Part shown: in pieces, positions 1 to 6,291 of the stretch
Position numbering within the stretch: position 1 is the stretch's first letter
Layout of the letters: every line of letters starts with the position of its first letter
Assembly: GCA_000433315.1 (NCBI GenBank)
Contig: FR893385.1
Span: 1 to 15,523 of the forward strand
Reading direction: 5' to 3'
Length of the DNA stretch: 15,523 bases
From: Firmicutes bacterium CAG:345
Lineage (GTDB): Bacteria; Bacillota_I; Bacilli_A; RFN20; CAG-288
Notes under the pieces: model-generated
Told to the model about the DNA's origin: nothing
The model's database searches: none
Seen by the model: the letters and a program-made list of their open reading frames with translations, nothing else
Position numbers and translations under genes: made by a program

Positions 1-2
1 AA

Positions 3-35
3 ACCGCTTCCCCAATTTACTTGGGGAAGCTCGGT
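3..35 (-). terminator. Rho-independent terminator of the Ig-like lipoprotein gene
   Basis: An inverted repeat pairs CTTCCCCAA (7-15) with TTGGGGAAG (21-29) around a 5-base loop. After a two-base bulge it continues as ACCG (3-6) with CGGT (32-35). On the minus strand it lies about 45 bases past the stop codon of the lipoprotein gene and runs into TTT at the window edge. Only the start of the U-run is visible. Confidence 0.7.
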
Positions 36-79
36 CTAAAACTTCTATATCGTCTTTAAATTTTTTCATCTACTATCTA

Positions 80-1300
80 TTAGTTGCTATCTTGATCCCA
101 ATCTGTAACATAAACTGGTTCAGCAATTGAAGCAATCTTTTCATTAACTTTAGCTTCATCAGCTGTTGCATCATAGTTTTCAAATGTTACATCAGAATTG
201 AATTGGAAGAAACCAACCATAGAATCTGCTGGAGTATATGTAAGTGTTGTTGAATCATATGTACCCATTAAATAATCAAGGATAACTGCAGATTTAACAT
301 AAACATCATTAACCCAGAAGTGGAATGTAAAGCCATCTCTAGCCATTCCTAATTTGACTTTTGTTTCATATGTAACAGCTTCTGGAATATTATAAATGAA
401 GTCTTTATGTCTAGCTGTTGTATCGCCAACGCCAGGATTCCATGCCCAGTTTGTACCATTTTCAACTTCGCAAATACCAATTCCATCCCAGGATGTATTA
501 TTGCTTGCACCAATAACAGCATTCAAGAATAAATAAAGTTTATTGTTATTAGGATCTGTATTACCAACTGAACTAGCAAAAACACCAATCTTCGGATATT
601 TTTCACTATTAGCTACTGAGTGAATTGTGAATTCAGTTTCTACAAATACTTTAGTTCCGGAAACACCTTTAACCATATATTCGCCAGTGTTAACACTAGA
701 AGTACGAATTACACCGCCATCCTCTTTAAGTTCTTTATCCATTTCATCGCCAGCTGGAATTAAAGATTCAGTACGATCAAAATAAACATCAGTAACAGTA
801 ACAATAAATGAACATGATTTTGTTTTATCAACTTTTGATGTAACTATTATTTTAGTTGTTCCAAGACCTTTAGCTTTCATTGTCTTGTTATTGACAACTG
901 AAACAATATTTTCATTTTCTGAAACAACTGTACATAATTTTTGTTTAGCATTCAAACTAGTTTTACCAGTGAGAACATAGTAATTAGCAGCATTTAATGA
1001 TTCATCAATTTTCATTGAAACGTTTTCTGATTTAGCAGTCAAACTCTTGATAACACTATCAGCTACAGATGAAGAAGATGGTTTAGCAGTAGAACTGCTT
1101 GAACTAGAAGGAGTCTTAGTACTGGAAGAACTACTAGAACTTGAGCTTGATGTAGCACTGCTAGCACTTGTTGTTGATGAAGTTATAGGAGTTGAAGATG
1201 AGGATGATGCGGAAGAAGTGTTGTTTGAGCAACTTGCTATTGTAGATACACAAGCGACTAAAGCAACTAATGATAATCTTTTAAACATTTTAATAGACAT
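80..1300 (-). CDS. Surface lipoprotein: Ser-rich linker, BIG2-like Ig domain and C-terminal beta-sandwich domain
   Basis: This is a 406-residue exported lipoprotein. Residues 1-23 form a signal peptide (MFKR, then a hydrophobic stretch) ending in the lipobox IASC, so Cys24 should be lipidated. Residues 25 to about 80 are a low-complexity Ser/Thr/Pro linker, which usually spans the cell wall. Residues of about 92-170 look like a bacterial Ig-like (BIG2) domain, with alternating strands, a VSENENIVSVV-type segment and a GTTKIIVTS segment. The last 230 residues are rich in aromatic residues and beta strands (GFTFHFWVND). They resemble concanavalin-like carbohydrate-binding or glycan-hydrolase sandwiches, but I see no catalytic motif. 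The start is set by AAGGAG (1309-1314) eight bases before ATG. A promoter lies at 1326-1354. Ligand and function are unknown; a sugar-binding surface protein is an inference. Confidence 0.85.
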   Translation of the reverse strand: MSIKMFKRLSLVALVACVSTIASCSNNTSSASSSSSTPITSSTTSASSATSSSSSSSSSSTKTPSSSSSSTAKPSSSSVADSVIKSLTAKSENVSMKIDESLNAANYYVLTGKTSLNAKQKLCTVVSENENIVSVVNNKTMKAKGLGTTKIIVTSKVDKTKSCSFIVTVTDVYFDRTESLIPAGDEMDKELKEDGGVIRTSSVNTGEYMVKGVSGTKVFVETEFTIHSVANSEKYPKIGVFASSVGNTDPNNNKLYLFLNAVIGASNNTSWDGIGICEVENGTNWAWNPGVGDTTARHKDFIYNIPEAVTYETKVKLGMARDGFTFHFWVNDVYVKSAVILDYLMGTYDSTTLTYTPADSMVGFFQFNSDVTFENYDATADEAKVNEKIASIAEPVYVTDWDQDSN

Positions 1301-1325
1301 TTTATTTCTCCTTTAAGATATATTT

Positions 1326-1354
1326 ATCATAAGTAAAGGGGTTTCATTTTTCAA
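1326..1354 (-). promoter_or_regulatory. Sigma-A-type promoter of the Ig-like lipoprotein gene
   Basis: On the minus strand, TTGAAA (1349-1354) and TATGAT (1326-1331) are 17 bases apart, 25 bases upstream of the ATG at 1300. Both hexamers match the consensus at five of six positions. Confidence 0.7.
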
Positions 1355-1403
1355 GATGTTTAAAAACATTAAAATTAAAGAAACACTATATTCTATAGTT
1401 CAA

Positions 1404-1432
1404 TAGACTATTATTTTTTAGTACTATATAAT
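1404..1432 (+). promoter_or_regulatory. Promoter of the MATE transporter gene with a palindrome next to the -10
   Basis: TAGACT (1404-1409, four of six) and a perfect TATAAT (1427-1432) are 17 bases apart and 21 bases before the ATG at 1454. The palindrome TAGTACTA (1419-1426) fills the spacer next to the -10 and recurs twice just after the gene, so it may be an operator. Confidence 0.6.
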
Positions 1433-1453
1433 TTATATGTTAGGAAATTATAT

Positions 1454-2896
1454 ATGATTAATGGAATTAAAAAATTATTCAAACCAGTCGATTTAACTAT
1501 AGGTTCTCCCTGGAAAGTTATGTTGTTTTTTGCTGTCCCTATTTTACTATCAACTTTACTAAATAATGCTTTTTCTCTAATTAATGCATTAGTTTTAAAA
1601 TCTACTGTTGGTGGTGATAGTGTTACAGCTATCAATTCAACCGGAAACATTTCTTCAATTCTATTTAATTTCGCCTATGGTTGTACCAGTGGCTTTGCTG
1701 TTTTAGCCTCAAATAAATTCGGACAAAAAGATAATGAAGGTTTAAAAAAAGTCTTTTATTCTTCTTTATATATTTGCTTAGTCTTAGCTATTTTAATTAT
1801 GACAATTGGACTAATCCTTTATCCAAAGCTTTTAGAAATTTTGAATGTCAACGAAATTTATCGAGGAAAAGCTGGAAACTATTTTCAAATTATTTTAATT
1901 TCATTCATTTTTATGTTACTTAACAATAATCTAGGTAATATTCTTCGTGCTATAGGAAACTCAATTGCTCCTTTAGTTATTTCTTTAATTTGCACCTTAA
2001 TTAATATCGCATTTGCATATCTATTTACTGGAGCAATAAAATTAGATACACGTGGTGTTGCAATTGCTACGCTTCTTGCTAATTTTATTAATTTTTCACT
2101 AACTGCAATATATATTTATAAAAAATATCCCGAATTTCACTTAACAAAAGAAGGTGCAAAATTTGATAAAAATATGACTTCAAATCTTCTAAAACTTGGT
2201 ATCCCTTTAGGTTTTCAATGGTCTATACTTTTTATTGGTTCTTTTGTACAAAGTCGACAAGTAAATTTATTCGGAGATGGATTAGCTACAAAAGCCGTAA
2301 CTTGTTATAGTCCATTTGAAGGTTATATAACTATTCCATTAAGTGTTATGTCTAGTGCTCTTTTAAGTTTTGTTGGACAAAATTATGGTGCTGGTTATTT
2401 CGATCGAATAAAAAAAGGAATAAAAGAATGCATTTTAATTGACATCATTTTTTACATATTTATTCTTTTAATCACTATTCCTTTAATCAAATATGTACCT
2501 TATATCTTTTTACCAGCTACTGATTTAGAAGGACAAGCCGGCGAATTAATTAAATTCTATTCTAATACCTATTTATATATCGTTACACCTTCTTTAATTC
2601 TTCAAGGTCTTTTACAATTATCACGTTCTTCTTTGCAGGGAATTAAAAAACCAATGATTCCTTTTTTAAGCGGTGTTGGTGAATTAGTTGCCAGAATATT
2701 AGTTTGCTTATTTATTCCTTCATTAATTAATCCTTCTAATCCTTTTTCAAACGAATCATATGTTGGAATATGTTTTTCCACACCTTCAGCCTGGTTAGTT
2801 AGTGTTTTAATTATGGGCTTAAGTTCTATTTATATAATTTTTATTAAGGGATTAGAAAATTCAAAACATATAAGTTTAAAAAACAGCAACCAATAA
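1454..2896 (+). CDS. MATE family multidrug/sodium antiporter
   Basis: A 480-residue polytopic membrane protein of the multi-antimicrobial extrusion family, which exports cationic drugs or metabolites using a sodium or proton gradient. The N-terminus carries the family opening (GSPWKVMLFFAVPILLSTLL), followed by six hydrophobic segments. The second half repeats the pattern from about residue 240 (LLKLGIPLGFQWSILF) and includes ALLSFVGQNYGAGYFDRIKKG, a hallmark of MATE proteins. The length is usual for twelve helices. The start is the first ATG, behind a weak AGGAAA (1442-1447) six bases upstream; the PWK motif needs this start. The gene has its own promoter and stands alone, convergent with the SGNH lipoprotein gene. 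The substrate cannot be read from sequence. Confidence 0.92.
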   Translation: MINGIKKLFKPVDLTIGSPWKVMLFFAVPILLSTLLNNAFSLINALVLKSTVGGDSVTAINSTGNISSILFNFAYGCTSGFAVLASNKFGQKDNEGLKKVFYSSLYICLVLAILIMTIGLILYPKLLEILNVNEIYRGKAGNYFQIILISFIFMLLNNNLGNILRAIGNSIAPLVISLICTLINIAFAYLFTGAIKLDTRGVAIATLLANFINFSLTAIYIYKKYPEFHLTKEGAKFDKNMTSNLLKLGIPLGFQWSILFIGSFVQSRQVNLFGDGLATKAVTCYSPFEGYITIPLSVMSSALLSFVGQNYGAGYFDRIKKGIKECILIDIIFYIFILLITIPLIKYVPYIFLPATDLEGQAGELIKFYSNTYLYIVTPSLILQGLLQLSRSSLQGIKKPMIPFLSGVGELVARILVCLFIPSLINPSNPFSNESYVGICFSTPSAWLVSVLIMGLSSIYIIFIKGLENSKHISLKNSNQ

Positions 2897-3126
2897 TAAT
2901 TAGTACTATTTCTGTTTTAAATTCACTTAAATTATCTACTTAGTACTAACTAATTTTTGTCTTTTTGATAACTAATAAAAGATTTTTTTGTTGTAAAAAA
3001 ACAAATTATAATTATTTTTACCATTTTATGTCTTAATTAATAAGTAGTTTTTTGATAGTAAAAAAGTTGTTTTTTAACTAAAACTAGTTATTAATTTATC
3101 AATAGAATAGATATTTTAGGAAAAAT
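2897..3126. other. Non-coding gap rich in inverted repeats between convergent genes
   Basis: No credible gene is present. TTAGTACTA (2900-2908) can pair with TAGTACTAA (2941-2949), followed by a U-rich tract from 2952; this is the best candidate for the MATE transcript terminator. A T7/A7 pair sits near 2984-3002. A longer imperfect hairpin fills 3035-3096 (separate entry). Confidence 0.5.
3035..3096. repeat. Long imperfect hairpin (about 26 base pairs)
   Basis: AATTAATAAGTAGTTTT (3035-3051) pairs with 3080-3096 over 17 positions with a single G/G mismatch at 3044. Inside it, AGT plus a run of A pairs with a run of T plus ACT around a GTTG loop. It is not followed by a U-run on either strand, so it is not a classic terminator. 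It could be a mobile-element remnant or a structure that stabilises the 3' ends of the convergent transcripts. Confidence 0.6.
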
Positions 3127-3152
3127 AAAATGCCCAGTTATCTGAGCATTTT
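3127..3152 (-). terminator. Distal terminator of the SGNH lipoprotein transcript
   Basis: An 11-base stem with one mismatch (3127-3137 with 3142-3152) closes a TTAT loop. On the minus strand it is followed by TTTTATTTTT. On the plus strand no U-run follows beyond TTTTAA. Confidence 0.65.
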
Positions 3153-3168
3153 AAGGAGGGATATTAAA

Positions 3169-3201
3169 AATCTTTGAATGTGGTGTTTTATCTCAAAGAT
3201 T
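3169..3201 (-). terminator. Proximal terminator of the SGNH lipoprotein transcript
   Basis: AATCTTTGA (3169-3177) pairs perfectly with TCAAAGATT (3193-3201) around a 15-base loop. Read on the minus strand the stem ends in TTTTT and starts 6 bases after the TAG stop at 3208-3210. It forms a tandem pair with the hairpin at 3127-3152. Confidence 0.6.
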
Positions 3202-3207
3202 AAAAAA

Positions 3208-4263
3208 CTATTTACTTTCTAATTCAACAGCATCAAATATCATTTCATTATATACTTCATAAGCATTTTGATTTAAATGAAGTCCATCTGAAGCTAAGTA
3301 ATCTTGATAATCTAATCCAAATCTTTCTGCAACATCTAATACAGTTATTGCATCTTTAGTTTCAGCATAATCTTTTAATTTCTGATTATATTGCTGAGCT
3401 TTAGACCAATTTACCGATAACGCTCCTGTACATCTTGTAACAGTAAATATATAAATTTTAGCATCTGGAAAATAATATTGATAATCTTCTAAAAGATCTC
3501 TCATATTTAAGAAAGTTTGATTAGCTAATTCACCACCATTTAAGTTATTTGTACCTAAATTGATGATTATATTTTTTGGAGAAGTTTTACAGACAATATT
3601 TTTATTCATAGCACGCCAATCATGAGTTTTTGTACCACCAATGCCTATATTTATCGCTTTATATTCAGAATAATAATTTTCCCATTTTGTAACATTATTA
3701 ATACCATTTCTCCAAAAATCAAAGAAAGAATCCCCCAAGAATACTGTCAAATTCTCATCTAAACCATCTCTATCAACAAGATTGTTCATTGATCTAGCCA
3801 TACTACTATAATTAAATGTTTGTGATGCTCCAACTATAAATTTATAAGAAAAATGTTCACTTGTAGCAATAACATCAGTTCTTCCCTCTGAAAGATAAAC
3901 TACTTCATCGTCCTCTATATAACATATCGATTCATCAACAACAAAATAGTCAAACACTTCATTTTCTGCCATTTCTGGTTTAGTAAAATATGGACGGATT
4001 CTAACATGGTCATAATCAGACCAAATTTGAATATCATTAAAATAAACTTTTCCGTAATCTATTGTTGAATAGCTTAATGAAGATGGTTTCGAAGAACTTG
4101 TACTACTATTTGTTATAGAAGATGAGCTACTATTTGAACTTATAGTAGAAGCTGAAGAAGTCGGTTGTACAGAAGAAGAACTAGTTGAAGTTTGATTATT
4201 ACAAGCAACTAATCCGGTTAATGCAACTATTAATAAAAATGTTTTTTTGATACTATTTTTCAT
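3208..4263 (-). CDS. Secreted SGNH/GDSL-family hydrolase lipoprotein
   Basis: A 351-residue exported esterase-like protein. Residues 1-20 are a signal peptide ending LVAC, with Cys21 as the lipidation site; residues 22 to about 68 are a Ser/Thr linker. A short Ig-like segment follows at about 72-150. The hydrolase domain shows every SGNH block: GDSFF with Ser179, INIGIGG (block II Gly), LGTNN with Asn239, and DGLHLN with Asp326 and His329. The family removes acyl or acetyl groups from polysaccharides, lipids or cell-wall glycans; the substrate here is unknown. I chose the start at 4263 because AAGGTGA (4268-4274) sits just before it and it begins directly with MKNSIKK plus the signal peptide. 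The longer reading from 4335 would put 24 non-signal residues first. A cre-like site lies 36 bases upstream. The gene is 55 bases after the flavodoxin-like gene and may share its transcript. Confidence 0.9.
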   Translation of the reverse strand: MKNSIKKTFLLIVALTGLVACNNQTSTSSSSVQPTSSASTISSNSSSSSITNSSTSSSKPSSLSYSTIDYGKVYFNDIQIWSDYDHVRIRPYFTKPEMAENEVFDYFVVDESICYIEDDEVVYLSEGRTDVIATSEHFSYKFIVGASQTFNYSSMARSMNNLVDRDGLDENLTVFLGDSFFDFWRNGINNVTKWENYYSEYKAINIGIGGTKTHDWRAMNKNIVCKTSPKNIIINLGTNNLNGGELANQTFLNMRDLLEDYQYYFPDAKIYIFTVTRCTGALSVNWSKAQQYNQKLKDYAETKDAITVLDVAERFGLDYQDYLASDGLHLNQNAYEVYNEMIFDAVELESK

Positions 4264-4298
4264 TTTTTCACCTTGTCTATATTTTACAATATACAGCA

Positions 4299-4312
4299 AG
4301 AAAACGCTTACA
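4299..4312. promoter_or_regulatory. Catabolite-responsive element (cre)-like site
   Basis: AGAAAACGCTTACA matches the CcpA cre consensus TGWAANCGNTNWCA at 13 of 14 positions, differing only at the first base. It lies between the flavodoxin-like and SGNH hydrolase genes, 36 bases before the hydrolase start. Repression by preferred sugars is inferred from this match alone. Confidence 0.5.
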
Positions 4313-4318
4313 TTATTA

Positions 4319-4819
4319 CTAATGTAATTGTTCAATTTTTTTATTTATAATTTTATCAATCAAATTATTTATTTCTTCGTATTGAAGCTTAGGAAGATCT
4401 AAATTATCATATTTTAAATTTGCAATGGCAGCATTAGTAACTATTTTTGCATATCCTTTTGCTAATTCTGGTCTAAATTCACCGCCACAATAATAATAAC
4501 CTTGGCATAATTCCCCTGCTTTGCTTTTTAAATAATCTAAAATACTATCACTATGTTTACTAGCCAAATAAAAAATATTATATTCTCTACCTAATTTATT
4601 TAATTTTTTTATGCATTTTAGAAAACTGTTTGTCGGTTTTCCAACTCTTATACATGAGCCTAAAATTATTTCATCATAGATAAGGTAATTAATCTTATTT
4701 GTTTCAAATAAATCAATAACATCTACATCAACATTTTTTTCTTTTAATTTTTCTTCAATATAATATGCTATCTTTTTTGTTGTTCCTAAATAACCGCTAT
4801 AACAAATTAAAACTTTCAT
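4319..4819 (-). CDS. Flavodoxin-like FMN-binding protein
   Basis: A 166-residue cytoplasmic protein with a flavodoxin fold. It begins with a beta strand and phosphate-binding loop, MKVLICYSGYLGTTKKIAYY (residues 1-20), the counterpart of the S/T-x-T-G-x-T FMN loop. It continues with alternating strands and helices, including DEIILGSCIRVGKP (about residues 50-63), typical of the flavodoxin/HemG-like group. Length fits short-chain members. These proteins carry electrons or reduce quinones and porphyrinogens; the partner here is unknown. I place the start at 4819, where AGAGG (4825-4829) has correct spacing. An upstream in-frame ATG at 4840 has no ribosome site. Divergent from the gene at 5141 and possibly co-transcribed with the SGNH lipoprotein downstream. 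Confidence 0.8.
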   Translation of the reverse strand: MKVLICYSGYLGTTKKIAYYIEEKLKEKNVDVDVIDLFETNKINYLIYDEIILGSCIRVGKPTNSFLKCIKKLNKLGREYNIFYLASKHSDSILDYLKSKAGELCQGYYYCGGEFRPELAKGYAKIVTNAAIANLKYDNLDLPKLQYEEINNLIDKIINKKIEQLH

Positions 4820-5086
4820 AAATACCTCTATATTTAACATTTAATAAAATAATATCAAAAAAATCCAATAAAACAAATCTATATTATCTTTATTATGTAA
4901 AGTGATAAACTTTTATATTTTTTTCTTTCTGTTTGTATAAAAGTTTTATCATTTTTTATTGCACAAAATTATTTTAAATTTTTATAATTTTTTACATATT
5001 TATATTTTTATTCTATTTTTTATTTTAAAACTATTTTTACATATATTTAATTTCTTTTTTTAAAAAAATAAAATAATTCCAAATAA
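4820..5086. other. Very AT-rich divergent intergenic region
   Basis: No gene is visible. It holds the hairpin at 4903-4957 and long A/T runs. I found no convincing promoter for the minus-strand flavodoxin gene; candidate -10 boxes lack -35 partners at proper spacing. Confidence 0.5.
4903..4957 (+). terminator. Hairpin plus U-run on the plus strand with no gene upstream
   Basis: TGATAAACTTTTATA (4903-4917) pairs with 4936-4951 over 15 base pairs with one bulged base, around an 18-base loop, and six T follow on the plus strand. It has the form of a rho-independent terminator. No plus-strand gene precedes it for 2 kb, because the two upstream genes run the other way. Confidence 0.6.
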
Positions 5087-5115
5087 TTGATTATCAAAAA
5101 ATATTAAACTATACT
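5087..5115 (+). promoter_or_regulatory. Promoter of the unknown membrane protein gene
   Basis: TTGATT (5087-5092) and TATACT (5110-5115) have exact 17-base spacing and lie 25 bases before the ATG at 5141. Confidence 0.7.
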
Positions 5116-5140
5116 ATCAACTAAGAAAGGAGATAGTGAT

Positions 5141-5767
5141 ATGCTTAATACCTTAAAAAAATATAGTATTCATGCCTTATTAGCTGTAGGATTCATATTA
5201 CTATCTTATATATTATTGCAAAAGTATCAATTTGTTACAGGTATAGTTTCTTCTACTTTGTATATTTGCTTCTACTTCTCTTTATTTATTTCTTTCTTTA
5301 TTGCTGAAACTTACCTTTTAGCAAAAAAAGCTTTTCAAAGTGAATTCAATAAATATAAAGGAATACAAATTTCTTTCAAAATAACTTTCTTTGCTTTTTC
5401 ATTTTTATCTATTGTTTTTGTAACTTCTTGCAATCAAAATTTAACGATAATTTTTAAAGATTTTATATCAAAAAATTCTAATAATGCTATATCTTCTTTA
5501 AATTATATTTCTAATTTTTCAAAGAATATTATTTATTTGAAATTTTTAATGACAGAATTTTTCAAATTCTTTTGTCAAATTATAGCAATTGCATTTTTAT
5601 TGATATCTATTATTAAAATAGTCATTAAATTTCATACATATTTTATTTATAAAAAATATTCTTTAACTCCTAATTTCTTAAATAATACTAGTAACATTAA
5701 TTTAAACGAAAAAAATCTAGATTATAAAAATTTATCTATTGGATTTATATATAAAGTTATTCCTTAA
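5141..5767 (+). CDS. Four-helix membrane protein of unknown function
   Basis: I do not recognise this 208-residue protein. Four hydrophobic stretches are clear, at about residues 8-28, 33-60, 76-98 and 140-166. A hydrophilic Asn/Ser-rich stretch of about 40 residues lies between helices 3 and 4, and the C-terminal tail is polar with several Lys and Asn (about 168-208). There is no signal peptide, lipobox, metal-binding cluster or nucleotide-binding motif. The start is firm: AAAGGAG (5126-5132) is eight bases before ATG, behind a good promoter, so the gene is expressed. It stands alone just before the structured RNA region and pilus genes. A role in the pilus or a small transport or immunity role would be guesses. 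Confidence 0.75.
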   Translation: MLNTLKKYSIHALLAVGFILLSYILLQKYQFVTGIVSSTLYICFYFSLFISFFIAETYLLAKKAFQSEFNKYKGIQISFKITFFAFSFLSIVFVTSCNQNLTIIFKDFISKNSNNAISSLNYISNFSKNIIYLKFLMTEFFKFFCQIIAIAFLLISIIKIVIKFHTYFIYKKYSLTPNFLNNTSNINLNEKNLDYKNLSIGFIYKVIP

Positions 5768-5790
5768 AATATAAATTTATTATATTTTTT
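5767..5790 (+). terminator. Weak all-AU terminator of the membrane protein gene
   Basis: AAATATAA (5767-5774) pairs with TTATATTT (5780-5787) around ATTTA, then TTT. The stem overlaps the last base of the stop codon and contains no G-C pair, so read-through into the next region is likely. Confidence 0.4.
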
Positions 5791-5841
5791 AATAGCTTTA
5801 CTTTGCCTAAAAAATTTATATTTTGAATTCCTCATTTTTGT

Positions 5842-5870
5842 GTTGATAAGACGGATATCAACTATAAAAT
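5842..5870 (+). promoter_or_regulatory. Candidate promoter of the pilin leader, overlapped by an operator-like dyad
   Basis: TTGATA (5843-5848) and TAAAAT (5865-5870) are 16 bases apart, each five of six to consensus, predicting a start near 5877. The perfect dyad GTTGATA (5842-5848), seven bases, TATCAAC (5856-5862) covers the -35 and spacer. A weaker alternative is TTTACT (5797-5802) with TATTTT (5819-5824). I found no promoter closer to the pilin gene. Confidence 0.5.
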
Positions 5871-5876
5871 GTGAAT

Positions 5877-6291
5877 ATATATTCTTTAGGAATAGCCCTG
5901 TTCGGTGGGACTATGATTAATATATCAATATAAAATAAAATTATATTAGATAGTTAATATGAAGAATGTTTGAATGCATTCACGTTATTTCAAAATATGA
6001 TAACAAGTATCTCACATTTTGAAAATAGCATGCCTAAGCCCAAAACTTATTGTTTTGGTTTAAGATTGGAGGTGTCGTAGAATTAATAACTACACAATAA
6101 TTAACTAACCACGCTCTTTATTTAAGTTATTTTTAAAAGAAGAAAAATAAAATCTATATTTCCAAGGTATGGATTTTTCCTATTCTTCCGCTAGTCCCTA
6201 ACCAAGATAAGCATAAAATAACTTTATTGCTCTTTCTCATCGATTCAAATCAAAATCAAAAATTAAACATTTTGAAAGGAAAAATTATTAA
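5877..6291 (+). ncRNA. Candidate structured RNA or long 5' leader of the major pilin gene
   Basis: This stretch has no credible gene but many clean stems: TAGCCC/GGGACTA (5893-5913, one bulge); a compound hairpin 5916-5958 with a perfect AATATAA/TTATATT core; TTTCAAAAT/ATTTTGAAA (5988-6024) enclosing GATA/TATC; CCAAAAC/GTTTTGG (6040-6058); TGTcGTAG/CTACACA (6073-6096); and a large closing stem AAGTTATTTT/AAAATAACTT (6124-6224) enclosing GAAGAA/TTCTTC and AAAATC/GATTTT. A 26-base single-stranded segment (6189-6214) in the last element holds TAGTCCC, which can pair with GGGACTA of the first hairpin. I tried to match it to 6S RNA, RNase P, tmRNA, T-box, c-di-GMP-I/II and c-di-AMP riboswitches and could not. 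It could be a cis-acting leader or a separate RNA with the pilin leader after it. Confidence 0.55.

Noticed and set aside
1047..1316. Open frame opposite the Ser-rich linker of the first lipoprotein
   Set aside because: Its Leu/Glu-rich product is the mirror of the serine repeats; the minus-strand gene has the signal peptide, promoter and ribosome site.
3130..3177. 15-codon frame behind AGGAAAA, with a second strong site AAGGAGGG at 3153-3159
   Set aside because: It spans the two terminator hairpins, is very short, and no convincing promoter or start follows the AAGGAGGG at usable spacing.
4264..4335. Longer N-terminus of the SGNH lipoprotein starting at 4335
   Set aside because: It lacks a ribosome site and would bury the signal peptide behind 24 residues; the start at 4263 has AAGGTGA.
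6154..6240. 28-codon minus-strand frame inside the structured region
   Set aside because: It has no ribosome site and lies entirely within the stems of the plus-strand structure.
5877..6291. c-di-GMP or c-di-AMP riboswitch before the pilin gene
   Set aside because: The location and the cdaA gene nearby make it tempting, but I cannot find the conserved core motifs of GEMM-I, GEMM-II or ydaO elements.
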